Shown here piece after piece: positions 1 through 8,300 of a DNA stretch of 39,745 nucleotides. Made by a program: the position numbers and the translations under genes. Numbering within the stretch: position 1 is the stretch's first letter; each line of letters begins with the position of its first letter. The notes under the pieces are model-generated. The model was not told the origin of the DNA. It ran no database searches and saw only the letters and a list, made by a program, of their open reading frames with translations. This DNA comes from CALGLS01 sp964508085 (GTDB lineage Bacteria; Bacteroidota; Bacteroidia; Chitinophagales; Saprospiraceae). Where the stretch lies: the NCBI GenBank assembly GCA_964508085.1, contig CAZDTI010000020.1, forward strand, positions 1 through 39,745, given 5' to 3'.

Positions 1-670
1 TCCAAAAATCTTTGGCTTTTTCATTAATTTGCTTAATTCTCTTTTCAATAAAGTCTAAATCATTTTGGTCTCTTAAATAGTATTCAGGATAATAAAGGTG
101 CCATTTGTTTCTAACTTTTATAATCTGAGGTATTTCAAAATAAAAAGGCTTTCCATTATAGTTAAACTTAATAGTTACATCAGCCCATTCCCCAACTATG
201 TAATTATTGAACCCACCATAATTTTTTATTCTGACTTTTTCGAAATAAATAGAATCGATGGTTGCTTTTTGTATTTCAAACTTCTTATCCTCCAACATTA
301 TTTCCTGAATATATCCGCTTCTCACTAAGAAATTTGCCATCCTATCATCGAAATTAGACTCCAGTTCATTTAGAAATTGTAGCGTATCCTTTATGTCTGG
401 TCTATATTCAAAATTCTGTTTGAAAAGATGTTTCTGCTCTGAGAATGGAATAGCTAATTGCAAGTACTTACTAGTATCCTTGTTAATCAAAAAATCTACA
501 ACCCCTAATGCAATTTCAGTATAACTGTTTAATTCTACTGAATCAGTAGTAATTCGGATATCTCCATTTTCTTCAGTTTTGTTCTTCTCTAATTCATGAG
601 TTTTTGACTCCTGATTATCACTGCAACTGAAGAAAAATAATATAAGCACTAATAATTTCATCTCTTTCAT
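1..670 (-). CDS. Putative lipoprotein, 3' end cut by window edge
   Basis: An open frame of 223 codons runs from an ATG at 670 off the left edge with no stop, so the C-terminus is missing. A second in-frame ATG at 661 is possible. The N-terminus (MKEMKLLVLILFFFSCSDNQ) is a short hydrophobic stretch ending in a lipobox-like FFSC, followed by a charged Asn/Glu/Lys-rich linker, which suggests an outer-membrane-anchored lipoprotein. The rest is mixed alpha/beta, with a segment reading WADVTIKFNYNGKPFYFEIP that looks like paired beta strands. I recognise no family. The start lies 17 nt after the stop of the next lipoprotein gene upstream, so the two are probably co-transcribed. There is no clear Shine-Dalgarno sequence, which is usual for Bacteroidota. 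Confidence 0.75.
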   Translation of the reverse strand, partial: MKEMKLLVLILFFFSCSDNQESKTHELEKNKTEENGDIRITTDSVELNSYTEIALGVVDFLINKDTSKYLQLAIPFSEQKHLFKQNFEYRPDIKDTLQFLNELESNFDDRMANFLVRSGYIQEIMLEDKKFEIQKATIDSIYFEKVRIKNYGGFNNYIVGEWADVTIKFNYNGKPFYFEIPQIIKVRNKWHLYYPEYYLRDQNDLDFIEKRIKQINEKAKDFW

Positions 671-687
671 GTCTAATCAAAACCTAA

Positions 688-1437
688 TCACTTATAATCA
701 ATCAAAGTCATCACCACTCGAAATCCCCTTTCCGTTTTCACCTCCCAAGGCTCGTTTTCATTTTCAATATCTTGAGTGTTATAAATTTGTAACTCTTTAA
801 ATATCAAACCAACTCCTTTAGCATATTTTTCAAGTCCGTATCGTTTTTCCAACAGATTCTCCTCGTTGGCCAATTGTATGGTAGTAACTTCTTCAAAAGC
901 AAAATCACCAACCGTTTCAGGCTGCCCTGCATCTGTTACTTCTGTATTATCATCCCAGCTTTTAAAGATTGCTACTCGATCTCCAGCGACCGGATACTCT
1001 ACCGTCACATCCAAATGTGCAACTCCATTCCAAATATCACCGTCATCTACCGGAAAGACCATTTTAATGAATCTCAAATTATCTTCAAATCGCTCTGCCT
1101 GTGTTTCTGTACGAAGCGCTGACCAGACCTTTTTCAATTCCCAATCTACATCTACATTCGGTCGTTCAAAACGTTCAATCCTATGAGACAAACGACCCAG
1201 TTCATCTTGGAAAGTATCAACAACTACTTCACGCACAAAGGTCATACTCGTTAAAACATCAACACTGTTTTCTTTTGGGTCGTAAATCGTAGAATCCACC
1301 CGGTAGATCGTTTCAGATCCAATCTCCAAAGGAAAATACTCGTACCCGAAGTCAATATTCGGTTCTTCTAGCGTTTGCTTGTCTTTACAGGAAACAAAGG
1401 ACAAAAGAGCGATGACAATAAAAGTTAGATAACGCAT
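688..1437 (-). CDS. Putative lipoprotein of unknown function
   Basis: A protein of 249 residues. The frame is open to 1512, but the ATG at 1437 gives a textbook lipoprotein signal (MRYLTFIVIALLSFVSCKDK, predicted acylated Cys at residue 17), so I take that start. The mature part opens with a YFPLEIGSETIYRVDS segment, a layout common in Bacteroidota lipoproteins in which a beta-rich domain follows a short linker. Acidic residues are abundant and no catalytic motif is visible. It is followed after 17 nt by another lipoprotein gene, which suggests a two-gene unit. Function is unknown; a cell-surface or periplasmic-facing outer membrane lipoprotein is the most that can be inferred. Confidence 0.8.
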   Translation of the reverse strand: MRYLTFIVIALLSFVSCKDKQTLEEPNIDFGYEYFPLEIGSETIYRVDSTIYDPKENSVDVLTSMTFVREVVVDTFQDELGRLSHRIERFERPNVDVDWELKKVWSALRTETQAERFEDNLRFIKMVFPVDDGDIWNGVAHLDVTVEYPVAGDRVAIFKSWDDNTEVTDAGQPETVGDFAFEEVTTIQLANEENLLEKRYGLEKYAKGVGLIFKELQIYNTQDIENENEPWEVKTERGFRVVMTLIDYK

Positions 1438-1560
1438 AGGTGATATTTTTTCAAGAAAGCAGCTGATCAAAATGAACGGAATAATTGACCAGTTGCTTTC
1501 TTTTAAATACAAACTTCAAACCACAAATAACAGAAATTTTGCATAGGTTAAGTACAGAGC

Positions 1561-2649
1561 TTAAACGTAAATCATACCGCCTCCAATTACGTCATCTCCT
1601 TCATAGAAGACAGCAGATTGGCCGGGTGCAACTCCTTTGACATTTGCCATGAAGTCAACATAAACATGCTCTCCTTGCATGGACAGTTTACTTAAAGTTC
1701 CCTGGTCATTATAGCGAATCATGGTGACGGATTCCATACCATCTGTTACTTCAGCATATTTTTGCATATTGATCTGTCCTACCTTCATACCATTTCGCAA
1801 CAGCTCATCTACTTCTCCAAGTACTACGGTGTTCGTATCTGGCTGAATTCCAGTTACATACATTGGTTTACCGAAAGCAATACCTAAGCCTTTTCTTTGC
1901 CCAATCGTATAAAAAGGATAGCCATCATGTTGTCCTAAAATCTCTCCCTTAGCGTTCACAAATGAACCACCAGCTACCTTTTCCTCCAGGCCTTCTACCC
2001 GACGTTTTAAAAAGCCTCGATAGTCATTGTCTGGTACAAAGCAAATTTCGTAGCTCTCCCCTTTTTTAGACAAATCTGTATAGCCCCAATCAAAAGCCAT
2101 TTGACGAACTTCTGGTTTGGTATAAGGTCCTAACGGAAACCGGCTTCTATCCATACACTCCTGGCTCAAACCCCAGAGGACATATGACTGATCTTTGTGG
2201 GTATCTTTACTTTTCGTAATAAATTTTCGACCATTGGCCTCGCTGATTTTAGCATAATGCCCAGTCGCAATAAACTCGCAGTCCAACATATCAGCCCTCT
2301 TTAAAAGCGAGTTCCATTTGATATGGGTATTGCATAAAACACAAGGATTTGGGGTACGCCCAGCCATGTATTCATCTACGAAATTATCGATCACATAATC
2401 GCCAAATTCCTCTCGGATATCTACGATGGAGTGATGAAAGCCCATATCTACGGCCACTTGTCGGGCGTCATTTATAGAATCCAGACTGCAGCAACCTGTT
2501 TCTTTTTTGCTACCTCCTGAGTTGGCATAATCCCAGGTTTTCATCGTAATTCCAATGACTTCGTAGCCTTGTTCGTGTAGCATCATAGCCGTTACGGTAC
2601 TATCGATACCACCACTCATGGCTACTAATACTTTTCCATGTTTACTCAT
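1561..2649 (-). CDS. mnmA: tRNA-specific 2-thiouridylase MnmA
   Basis: A 362-residue enzyme that installs the 2-thio group on U34 of tRNA-Lys, -Glu and -Gln in the cytoplasm, using ATP and sulfur relayed as persulfide. The ATP-binding PP-loop SGGIDS is at residues 12-17. TGCCSLDSINDAR (about 51-63) and GRTPNPCVLCN (about 97-107) follow; Cys106 matches the catalytic cysteine. The second cysteine, Cys203, lies in YEICFVP. TIGQRKGLGIA introduces the C-terminal beta-barrel domain. Length is normal. The frame extends nine codons upstream to a TTG at 2676, but the ATG at 2649 gives the usual N-terminus MSKHGKVLVAMSGG. A stand-alone gene, unrelated to the lipoproteins downstream. Confidence 0.96.
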   Translation of the reverse strand: MSKHGKVLVAMSGGIDSTVTAMMLHEQGYEVIGITMKTWDYANSGGSKKETGCCSLDSINDARQVAVDMGFHHSIVDIREEFGDYVIDNFVDEYMAGRTPNPCVLCNTHIKWNSLLKRADMLDCEFIATGHYAKISEANGRKFITKSKDTHKDQSYVLWGLSQECMDRSRFPLGPYTKPEVRQMAFDWGYTDLSKKGESYEICFVPDNDYRGFLKRRVEGLEEKVAGGSFVNAKGEILGQHDGYPFYTIGQRKGLGIAFGKPMYVTGIQPDTNTVVLGEVDELLRNGMKVGQINMQKYAEVTDGMESVTMIRYNDQGTLSKLSMQGEHVYVDFMANVKGVAPGQSAVFYEGDDVIGGGMIYV

Positions 2650-2778
2650 TTTATTAATTTTCACTAAGAGGTTCAAAGCCTCCCGTGTATGTTAAACTTT
2701 TAACTATTGACTTTTAACTGTTAACTTCCCACTTTCGATATATGTGGTAGCTTAGCCTTGATTACTCAATAATTTGCG

Positions 2779-2786
2779 CAAAAATA
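2779..2786 (-). promoter_or_regulatory. Possible promoter -7 box for mnmA
   Basis: The minus strand reads TATTTTTG, which matches the Bacteroidota -7 consensus TAnnTTTG, about 130 nt upstream of the mnmA ATG. No TTG/TTTG is seen at the proper -33 distance, so this is a weak call. The rest of 2650-3070 is AT-rich noncoding sequence with a near-repeated TTTTAACT/TTAACTT motif around 2696-2727 and nothing else recognisable. Confidence 0.3.
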
Positions 2787-2998
2787 CAAAAAAAGAACGC
2801 TTGATGTTGATTATAATTATAGCTCTTCATCGTTTTATAGAAAGTTGTTGAGGGTGCATAACAAAAGATAGATGCATAAGGTTTCTCTAGATACACACAA
2901 TACGCTTTTGTTGAAAATCTTATTTGCCCTTATCGACTATCGCCTAACCTTATCTGCCCTCTTTTCAATCGCTTCTCGCAAAATTCCCCAAAAAACCC

Positions 2999-3006
2999 TA
3001 CATTTG
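2999..3006 (+). promoter_or_regulatory. Possible promoter -7 box for the RlpA-like gene
   Basis: TACATTTG on the plus strand fits the Bacteroidota -7 consensus TAnnTTTG. It would start transcription near 3013, giving a leader of about 58 nt to the ATG at 3071. No convincing -33 TTTG is present. Confidence 0.35.
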
Positions 3007-3070
3007 GTCGTATTATAACACCAATAAAACGTCTTTAATTCGTTCATATTCATAGTAATAATAAACGACC

Positions 3071-4051
3071 ATGAATTCTGTCAAATTTTCATTAAAAAAA
3101 ACTGATATGAGATACTTAACAACATTCACCTTTTTCGTCTGCCTTTTTGCCTTCAATATTGCTTCCGCTCAAACGGAGGAATATGGAGTCGCTTCTTATT
3201 ATGACGATTCTTTTCAGGACAGCAAAACAGCCAGCGGTGAACCGTATGATAAAGCCAAATATACTGGCGCACATAAAAAATTACCTTTCGGAACCATCGT
3301 AAAAGTGACTCGATTAGATACAAAGGAATCCGTCAAAATAAGAATTAATGACCGAGGGCCATACATCAAAGGTCGCATCATTGAGTTGTCAAAGAAGGCA
3401 GCCAAACAGATAGACTTGATTAATGCTGGTGTTGCAAAAGTAAAGATAGAAGTACTCGGTTCCGGAACCGTTCCTGATGAATTTGCGAATATCGAAAATC
3501 CTTCACCAGCTCCAACTGTTATTACGGAAGCGCCAAGGCCCTCTGCTCGAACTAATGACAAGTTGACAACAACAGTTAAAACGAATAAAAAACCACCCGC
3601 TAAAACGAGTGCCCCTGCGGAAAAACCAGCAGCGAAGGCCACTCCAAAAGCAACACCTCCTCCTCCACCGAAAAAAGAAAAGGTAGAAAAAAAACCTGCT
3701 GCTAAACCAATTGCACCCAAGGAACCTGCAATGCGAGTAAGAGGTGGTGATTTCAGTATGTACGATTTGTATAAGGTTCAATTACTTCGTCCAGAACGTA
3801 CTGGCTTTGGTGTTCAAGTAGCTTCCTTGTCGAATTATGCAAACGTGATGAAACAAGTGGCTGAGTTACAGGAAAAATGGTTTAAGAACATCCTAATTTC
3901 AGTAGAAAAAGGGAAGAATGGTCAACCAATTTATAAAGTACTGCTCGGCCCTTTTCCAGATAGAGCTACCGCTAAAAGTTATGAGAAAGATTTGAAACGG
4001 AAGAAAAAAATTGATGGCTTTATTGTGGCGCTGGACAGTATTAAATATTAA
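3071..4051 (+). CDS. RlpA-like double-psi beta-barrel protein with SPOR domain
   Basis: A 326-residue exported cell-wall protein. A signal peptide (hydrophobic FFVCLFAFNIASAQ) is followed by an RlpA-like double-psi beta-barrel: YGVASYYDDSFQDSKTASGE, then LPFGTIVKVT and NDRGPYIKGRIIELSKKAA (about residues 40-132). A Pro/Ala/Lys-rich linker (about 140-235) leads to a C-terminal SPOR domain starting GFGVQVASLSNYANV (about 245-320), which in this family binds denuded septal peptidoglycan. RlpA proteins are septal-ring-associated lytic transglycosylases in some bacteria; activity is inferred here. An in-frame ATG at 3107 (MRYLTTFTFF) gives a shorter, more typical signal peptide and is an equally good start. 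It is followed by ruvB after 166 nt containing an inverted repeat, so co-transcription is uncertain. Confidence 0.88.
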   Translation: MNSVKFSLKKTDMRYLTTFTFFVCLFAFNIASAQTEEYGVASYYDDSFQDSKTASGEPYDKAKYTGAHKKLPFGTIVKVTRLDTKESVKIRINDRGPYIKGRIIELSKKAAKQIDLINAGVAKVKIEVLGSGTVPDEFANIENPSPAPTVITEAPRPSARTNDKLTTTVKTNKKPPAKTSAPAEKPAAKATPKATPPPPPKKEKVEKKPAAKPIAPKEPAMRVRGGDFSMYDLYKVQLLRPERTGFGVQVASLSNYANVMKQVAELQEKWFKNILISVEKGKNGQPIYKVLLGPFPDRATAKSYEKDLKRKKKIDGFIVALDSIKY

Positions 4052-4096
4052 TACTGACGCTGACTTTCCACTACTGCACCGATTAGAAGATGGATA

Positions 4097-4178
4097 GGTA
4101 GATGGCTTTCCCACTAACGCGAACCATTTCGTTTTAAGGGAAAACCCATCTACCCATCTACCAAACCACCCATCTACC
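4097..4178. repeat. Inverted repeat with GGTAGATGG / CCATCTACC arms
   Basis: GGTAGATGGCTTTCCC at 4097-4112 pairs with the arm at 4138-4154, with a one-base bulge and a 25-nt loop. The right arm is followed by overlapping and nearby copies of CCCATCTACC (4145, 4153, 4169). It sits between the rlpA-like gene and ruvB. It could act as a transcript hairpin, but no U-tract follows the stem directly. An element of the same architecture lies at 35728-35787. Confidence 0.7.
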
Positions 4179-4217
4179 TTTTTCATAACAATAAATTTAC
4201 AATAAACAATTTCATAA

Positions 4218-5243
4218 ATGTCCAATCCTCATCTTGATCCCTCCAATGAAAATCAGGAACCACAAGATCAGCAACTAGAACGTGCCTTGCGTCCAAAAGA
4301 CCTGGCAGCATTCAGTGGACAACCCAAGATTGTCGAAAATCTAAAGGTCTTCATCGGTGCAGCCAAACTGAGAGGAGAAGCTCTGGATCATGTATTGCTC
4401 CATGGCCCACCGGGTTTAGGAAAAACGACATTATCTCATATCATTTCAAACGAGTTGGAGGCGAATCTTAAGTTGACCTCTGGCCCGGTCCTGGAAAAAC
4501 CAGGGGACCTTGCCGGCTTACTTACCAATCTCGACGAAGGCGATGTTCTTTTTATTGATGAAATTCACCGACTCAATACCGTAGTAGAAGAATACCTCTA
4601 CTCCGCTATGGAAGACTATCGTATTGACATTATGATAGACAGTGGTCCAAATGCTAGAAGTATTCAAATTTCACTAGAGCCATTTACACTTATTGGTGCT
4701 ACCACGAGAATGGGCTTATTGACCTCTCCTATGCGTGCTCGTTTTGGTATAACTTGCCATTTGGACTATTACGATATTGCTGTTTTGGAAAAAATCATAA
4801 AGCGTTCTGCTGGCATTTTAGATGTCCCTATTGATGATGAAGGAGCACTGGAAATTGCAAGAAGAAGTAGAGGTACACCTAGAATTGCAAATGCATTGTT
4901 GAGAAGGATACGCGATTTTGCTCAAATGAAAGGTGATGGTACTATTAATTCTGCGATTGCCAAATATGGCCTTGAAGCCTTGAACGTAGATAGTAGTGGT
5001 TTGGATGAAATGGATAATAAAATATTGGATACTATTATTCACAAGTTCAAAGGTGGACCGGTTGGTTTGACTACTATTGCTACGGCAGTGGGTGAAGAAG
5101 CGGGGACTATTGAGGAAGTACATGAGCCTTTTTTAATTATGGAAGGGTATATTCAGCGAACGCCGAGAGGAAGAGAGGTTACGCCTAAGGCTTATCAGCA
5201 CTTGGGAGTGGTCCCACCTTCTAAGACGGGGAAGCTGTTTTGA
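4218..5243 (+). CDS. ruvB: Holliday junction branch migration helicase RuvB
   Basis: A 341-residue AAA+ ATPase that with RuvA drives branch migration of Holliday junctions during recombination and repair. Walker A GPPGLGKT is at residues 63-70, Walker B with DEIH at 114-117 and sensor 1 GATTR at 160-164. The trans-acting arginine finger is in MRARFG (Arg175), and RGTPRIANALLRR carries sensor 2. The C-terminal winged helix ends in GYIQRTPRGREVTPKAYQHL. Length and order are normal. The N-terminal 20 residues are a Gln/Pro/Asn-rich extension of the usual start. It converges on the giant surface-protein gene across a long palindrome. Confidence 0.97.
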   Translation: MSNPHLDPSNENQEPQDQQLERALRPKDLAAFSGQPKIVENLKVFIGAAKLRGEALDHVLLHGPPGLGKTTLSHIISNELEANLKLTSGPVLEKPGDLAGLLTNLDEGDVLFIDEIHRLNTVVEEYLYSAMEDYRIDIMIDSGPNARSIQISLEPFTLIGATTRMGLLTSPMRARFGITCHLDYYDIAVLEKIIKRSAGILDVPIDDEGALEIARRSRGTPRIANALLRRIRDFAQMKGDGTINSAIAKYGLEALNVDSSGLDEMDNKILDTIIHKFKGGPVGLTTIATAVGEEAGTIEEVHEPFLIMEGYIQRTPRGREVTPKAYQHLGVVPPSKTGKLF

Positions 5244-5254
5244 TTCCTCGGCTT

Positions 5255-5343
5255 CCTGCGGTCGCTCGGAATGACAACGGGTTCCATTAGACACTTTCTA
5301 ATGGAACCCGTTGTCATTACTGAGTTAGTGCGGCGAACGCAGG
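5255..5343. repeat. Long palindromic intergenic element, probable bidirectional terminator
   Basis: A perfect 22-bp inverted repeat (5270-5291 with 5297-5318, 5-nt loop CACTT) is nested in outer arms CCTGCGGTCGC (5255-5265) and GCGAACGCAGG (5333-5343), which pair at 10 of 11 positions. It fills nearly the whole gap between the converging ends of ruvB and the giant gene. The flanking words (GGAATGACA, GCGAACGCAGG) resemble dispersed palindromic repeats seen in many bacterial genomes. Termination for both genes is inferred from position; there is no strong T-tract. Confidence 0.75.
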
Positions 5344-5344
5344 G

Positions 5345-8300
5345 TTAACGATGTAACTCTAAGAACCCCTGGAAGACCCTTCCGGCCTCATCATTTAGTT
5401 TCAATATATAATAATAGGTTCCGTCCGGCAACTCTTTGTTATCATTATAAGTTCCTGCCCACTTATTTTGATAAGAACGGGTATTGAAAACTTCATTCCC
5501 CCAACGATTCAATATCGTCAGCTCGTTATCCGGGAAATCTAGAATTCCTGCTACGTGAAAGAAATCATTATGCCCATCTCGGTTTGGAGAAACGGCAGTG
5601 AATATAACAATGTCCACACATTCTATATATATTTTGACTAAGGCCGTATCACAGCCATTGACATTACAAACCTCATAGGTGAAATAATCCCATCTTTCAC
5701 AGAATTCATCTCCGGGATTGTAAGTAATGGAACAATCCAGATTAACCGTGGCCGTACCGTAAGAAGGTTGTTCTATAACCACTAAAGTATCCTTTCCATC
5801 CCAAAGGGTATCGTTGGCAATCACATCAAGGACTATCGGGGTACCAATAAAGGTGGTATCACAATCAAACGTAGCGAAAGGGCCTCCATCAAAGACTTCT
5901 ACAAAGATGCAGAAGAAGGTGGTATCACATACTCCAAGTTCATCGCAAACGACGATACAAGCTGTATCCTGACCAGTAAATACCCCTGTGAAGTTCACAC
6001 AATAACTTATTGGATCAAGATAAAAATCAACATCTCCAGAAGAAGCATCTTGACATACACTTTCTATAGAAACAGGGTCACCTACTAACTCTGATAAATC
6101 TAAACAGAACGTATCTGTCTGGAAAACAAAGATGGTATCACAAATCACGGATGAAGTTAAACCACAGTCTTCCGTGGTAATATAATAGGTGAAGGTATCA
6201 CAGACTCCCAAAGCATCACAAAGCTGTATGCATGCTGTATCTGGTCCAGGACTTATCCCTGTATAAGTAACACAATAGTTATCCAGATCTATTTCAAAAT
6301 TAACAGACTCCCCAGAAAGTTCTGGACAGAGATTAGTCATACTGACAATATCCCCTGTCACTTGAACCGTGCTTGTATCTATGCAGTGTGTAATTTGATC
6401 ACCAATACAATCACCGCCATAAACCGCGTCATAAGGCGGAACAACATTTATGAAAACAATTACGGTATCACAAATCCCCAGAACATCACAAGCGACCATA
6501 CAAGAGGTGTCTTGTCCAATTTCATCACCTGTTATTTCAATACAATTCGTTCCAGGAATTACAGTAACTGTTGCATTATTTCCTGGCTCACAGAAATTGT
6601 ACATTGTATCTATGGTACCAACCAAATCATCAAAATCTATACAAAGTGTGTCAGTCGTTTCAACAATTACTTCTGTATGAATCGTATCAATGGTAATACA
6701 AAGCGCAGTAACAAAAAGTGTATCTGTACAATTGTTAATGGTATCTCCTATGATTATTTCATGTGTTCCTTCCCCAAGAGCAATTCCAAAACCATTTGGC
6801 TCTGCCAAGAAACTAACCCCCAAGAATGAAGTAACCGGAGGATTATTCGTAAAGGCAATTATTTCCATTGAGCTATAGCTACTGCCATTCACACCACCCG
6901 TAATAATTTGACCAACAGAGGCAAAACCCCATCCGCCTAAGGGATCCCAAACATTCATGGAATCTACTAAAGCATTGATATCTGGAAATTCACCACTATA
7001 AGTTGTTCCATTAACAACCCAAGAGATTAAATCATAAGGTCCTTGGGCACCCTGACCAAATAAATCCACATAGTTGTAGGCTTGGATGGTGTCATAAGAA
7101 CAACCTTCAAAAGTACCAGTATAAGGTATTCCATTATTTGTAATAACCAATAAACTAATTTCCTGAATTGGTAAGCCTAAACAAAGTATTGCTTCACCAC
7201 CACAAACTTCCATTTGCACCCAAGCAGAATCTTGTCCATTAAAAAGATTACAAGGATCCATACAAGCAGGAACAAATACTTCTGTTTCTTGAATCGTACA
7301 ACCATTAGCATCTGTGACCAACAAATCATAATTACCTGTTGTCAGGCCGGTAAGGTCTTTTGGATCTGATGTACTCGGCGAAATATGCGCCCAGTCGTAA
7401 TTGAATCCAGGAGTACCCCCAATTACAGTAGTCGTGATTGAACCATCGCCACCACAATCTTCTGTAACTACGAAAAGCAATTCCATCGGTTCTGGATCAC
7501 GGAGTTCGAAGCAAGCTGAAGCAGCAACACAACCGTTGGCATCATTGATTTGCAAACAGTAATTACCGGCTGGTAAAGAACCATTTTCGAAAACTTGTAA
7601 TCCATTTGTTATCACTGTATCTGCCGGCCCTACAAAAGCACCATCATAAACGACATCAAACAGAACAGATCCGTTGTCTTGCTCAAAACAGGTACTAGCA
7701 ATCGTATCTGTAATACTGACAGTTGCACTTCCAATATTATCACTTAAAGTAAATACGTATTCTAAGGAACATCCTGTATTTGTATTGTTATCTTCAATGG
7801 TTACAATATATGTTCCAGCCCCTAAATTTATCTGTGTACTATCTGTCGAACCAACTGCGGGGTCATTCCAATAGAACGTATAATCGCCACTTCCGCCTAA
7901 AGGATGAACCGTAATCGTTCCATTGGCAATTCCGCAATCTGGTGCTGTAACCACTTCTGTAGTTGCATATAATGGGTTATTTTCTTCTATTACTATTTCA
8001 ATGACATTAAGACACCCTGGATTAGCTGGATCTTCAATTGTTACTGCATAATTGCCAGCTGTTAAGTCATTTCTGACATTGGTCACGGGGTTTCCAGCAG
8101 TTGGCCAAGTGTAGTCAAAATTCGTCGGAGTTAAAACTACAGCCCCATCGTTAGCCTGACAAGTTGCTGGTAATGTTTGGTAGGTCGCTTCGGGGCCACT
8201 TTCTGTTGTTACCAATACATCAACTACAATTTCACAATCTGCTACTTGATTGCTGCTGACTAAAACGGTATAAAAACCTACAGGTAATTCCGTTCGAGTA

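Noticed and set aside
98..328. Plus-strand frame of 76 codons at the left edge
   Set aside because: It overlaps the partial lipoprotein frame on the minus strand, which has a proper lipobox signal.
1561..2649. NPCVLCN in MnmA as an anomalous catalytic site
   Set aside because: NPC in place of NPD is common in MnmA sequences of the TGCCSLD type; the catalytic cysteine and the second cysteine are both present.
3214..3720. Open minus-strand frame of 168 codons opposite the RlpA-like gene
   Set aside because: Its Gly/Phe/Ala-rich content is the complement of the Pro/Ala/Lys linker of the real gene; no independent start signal or domain.
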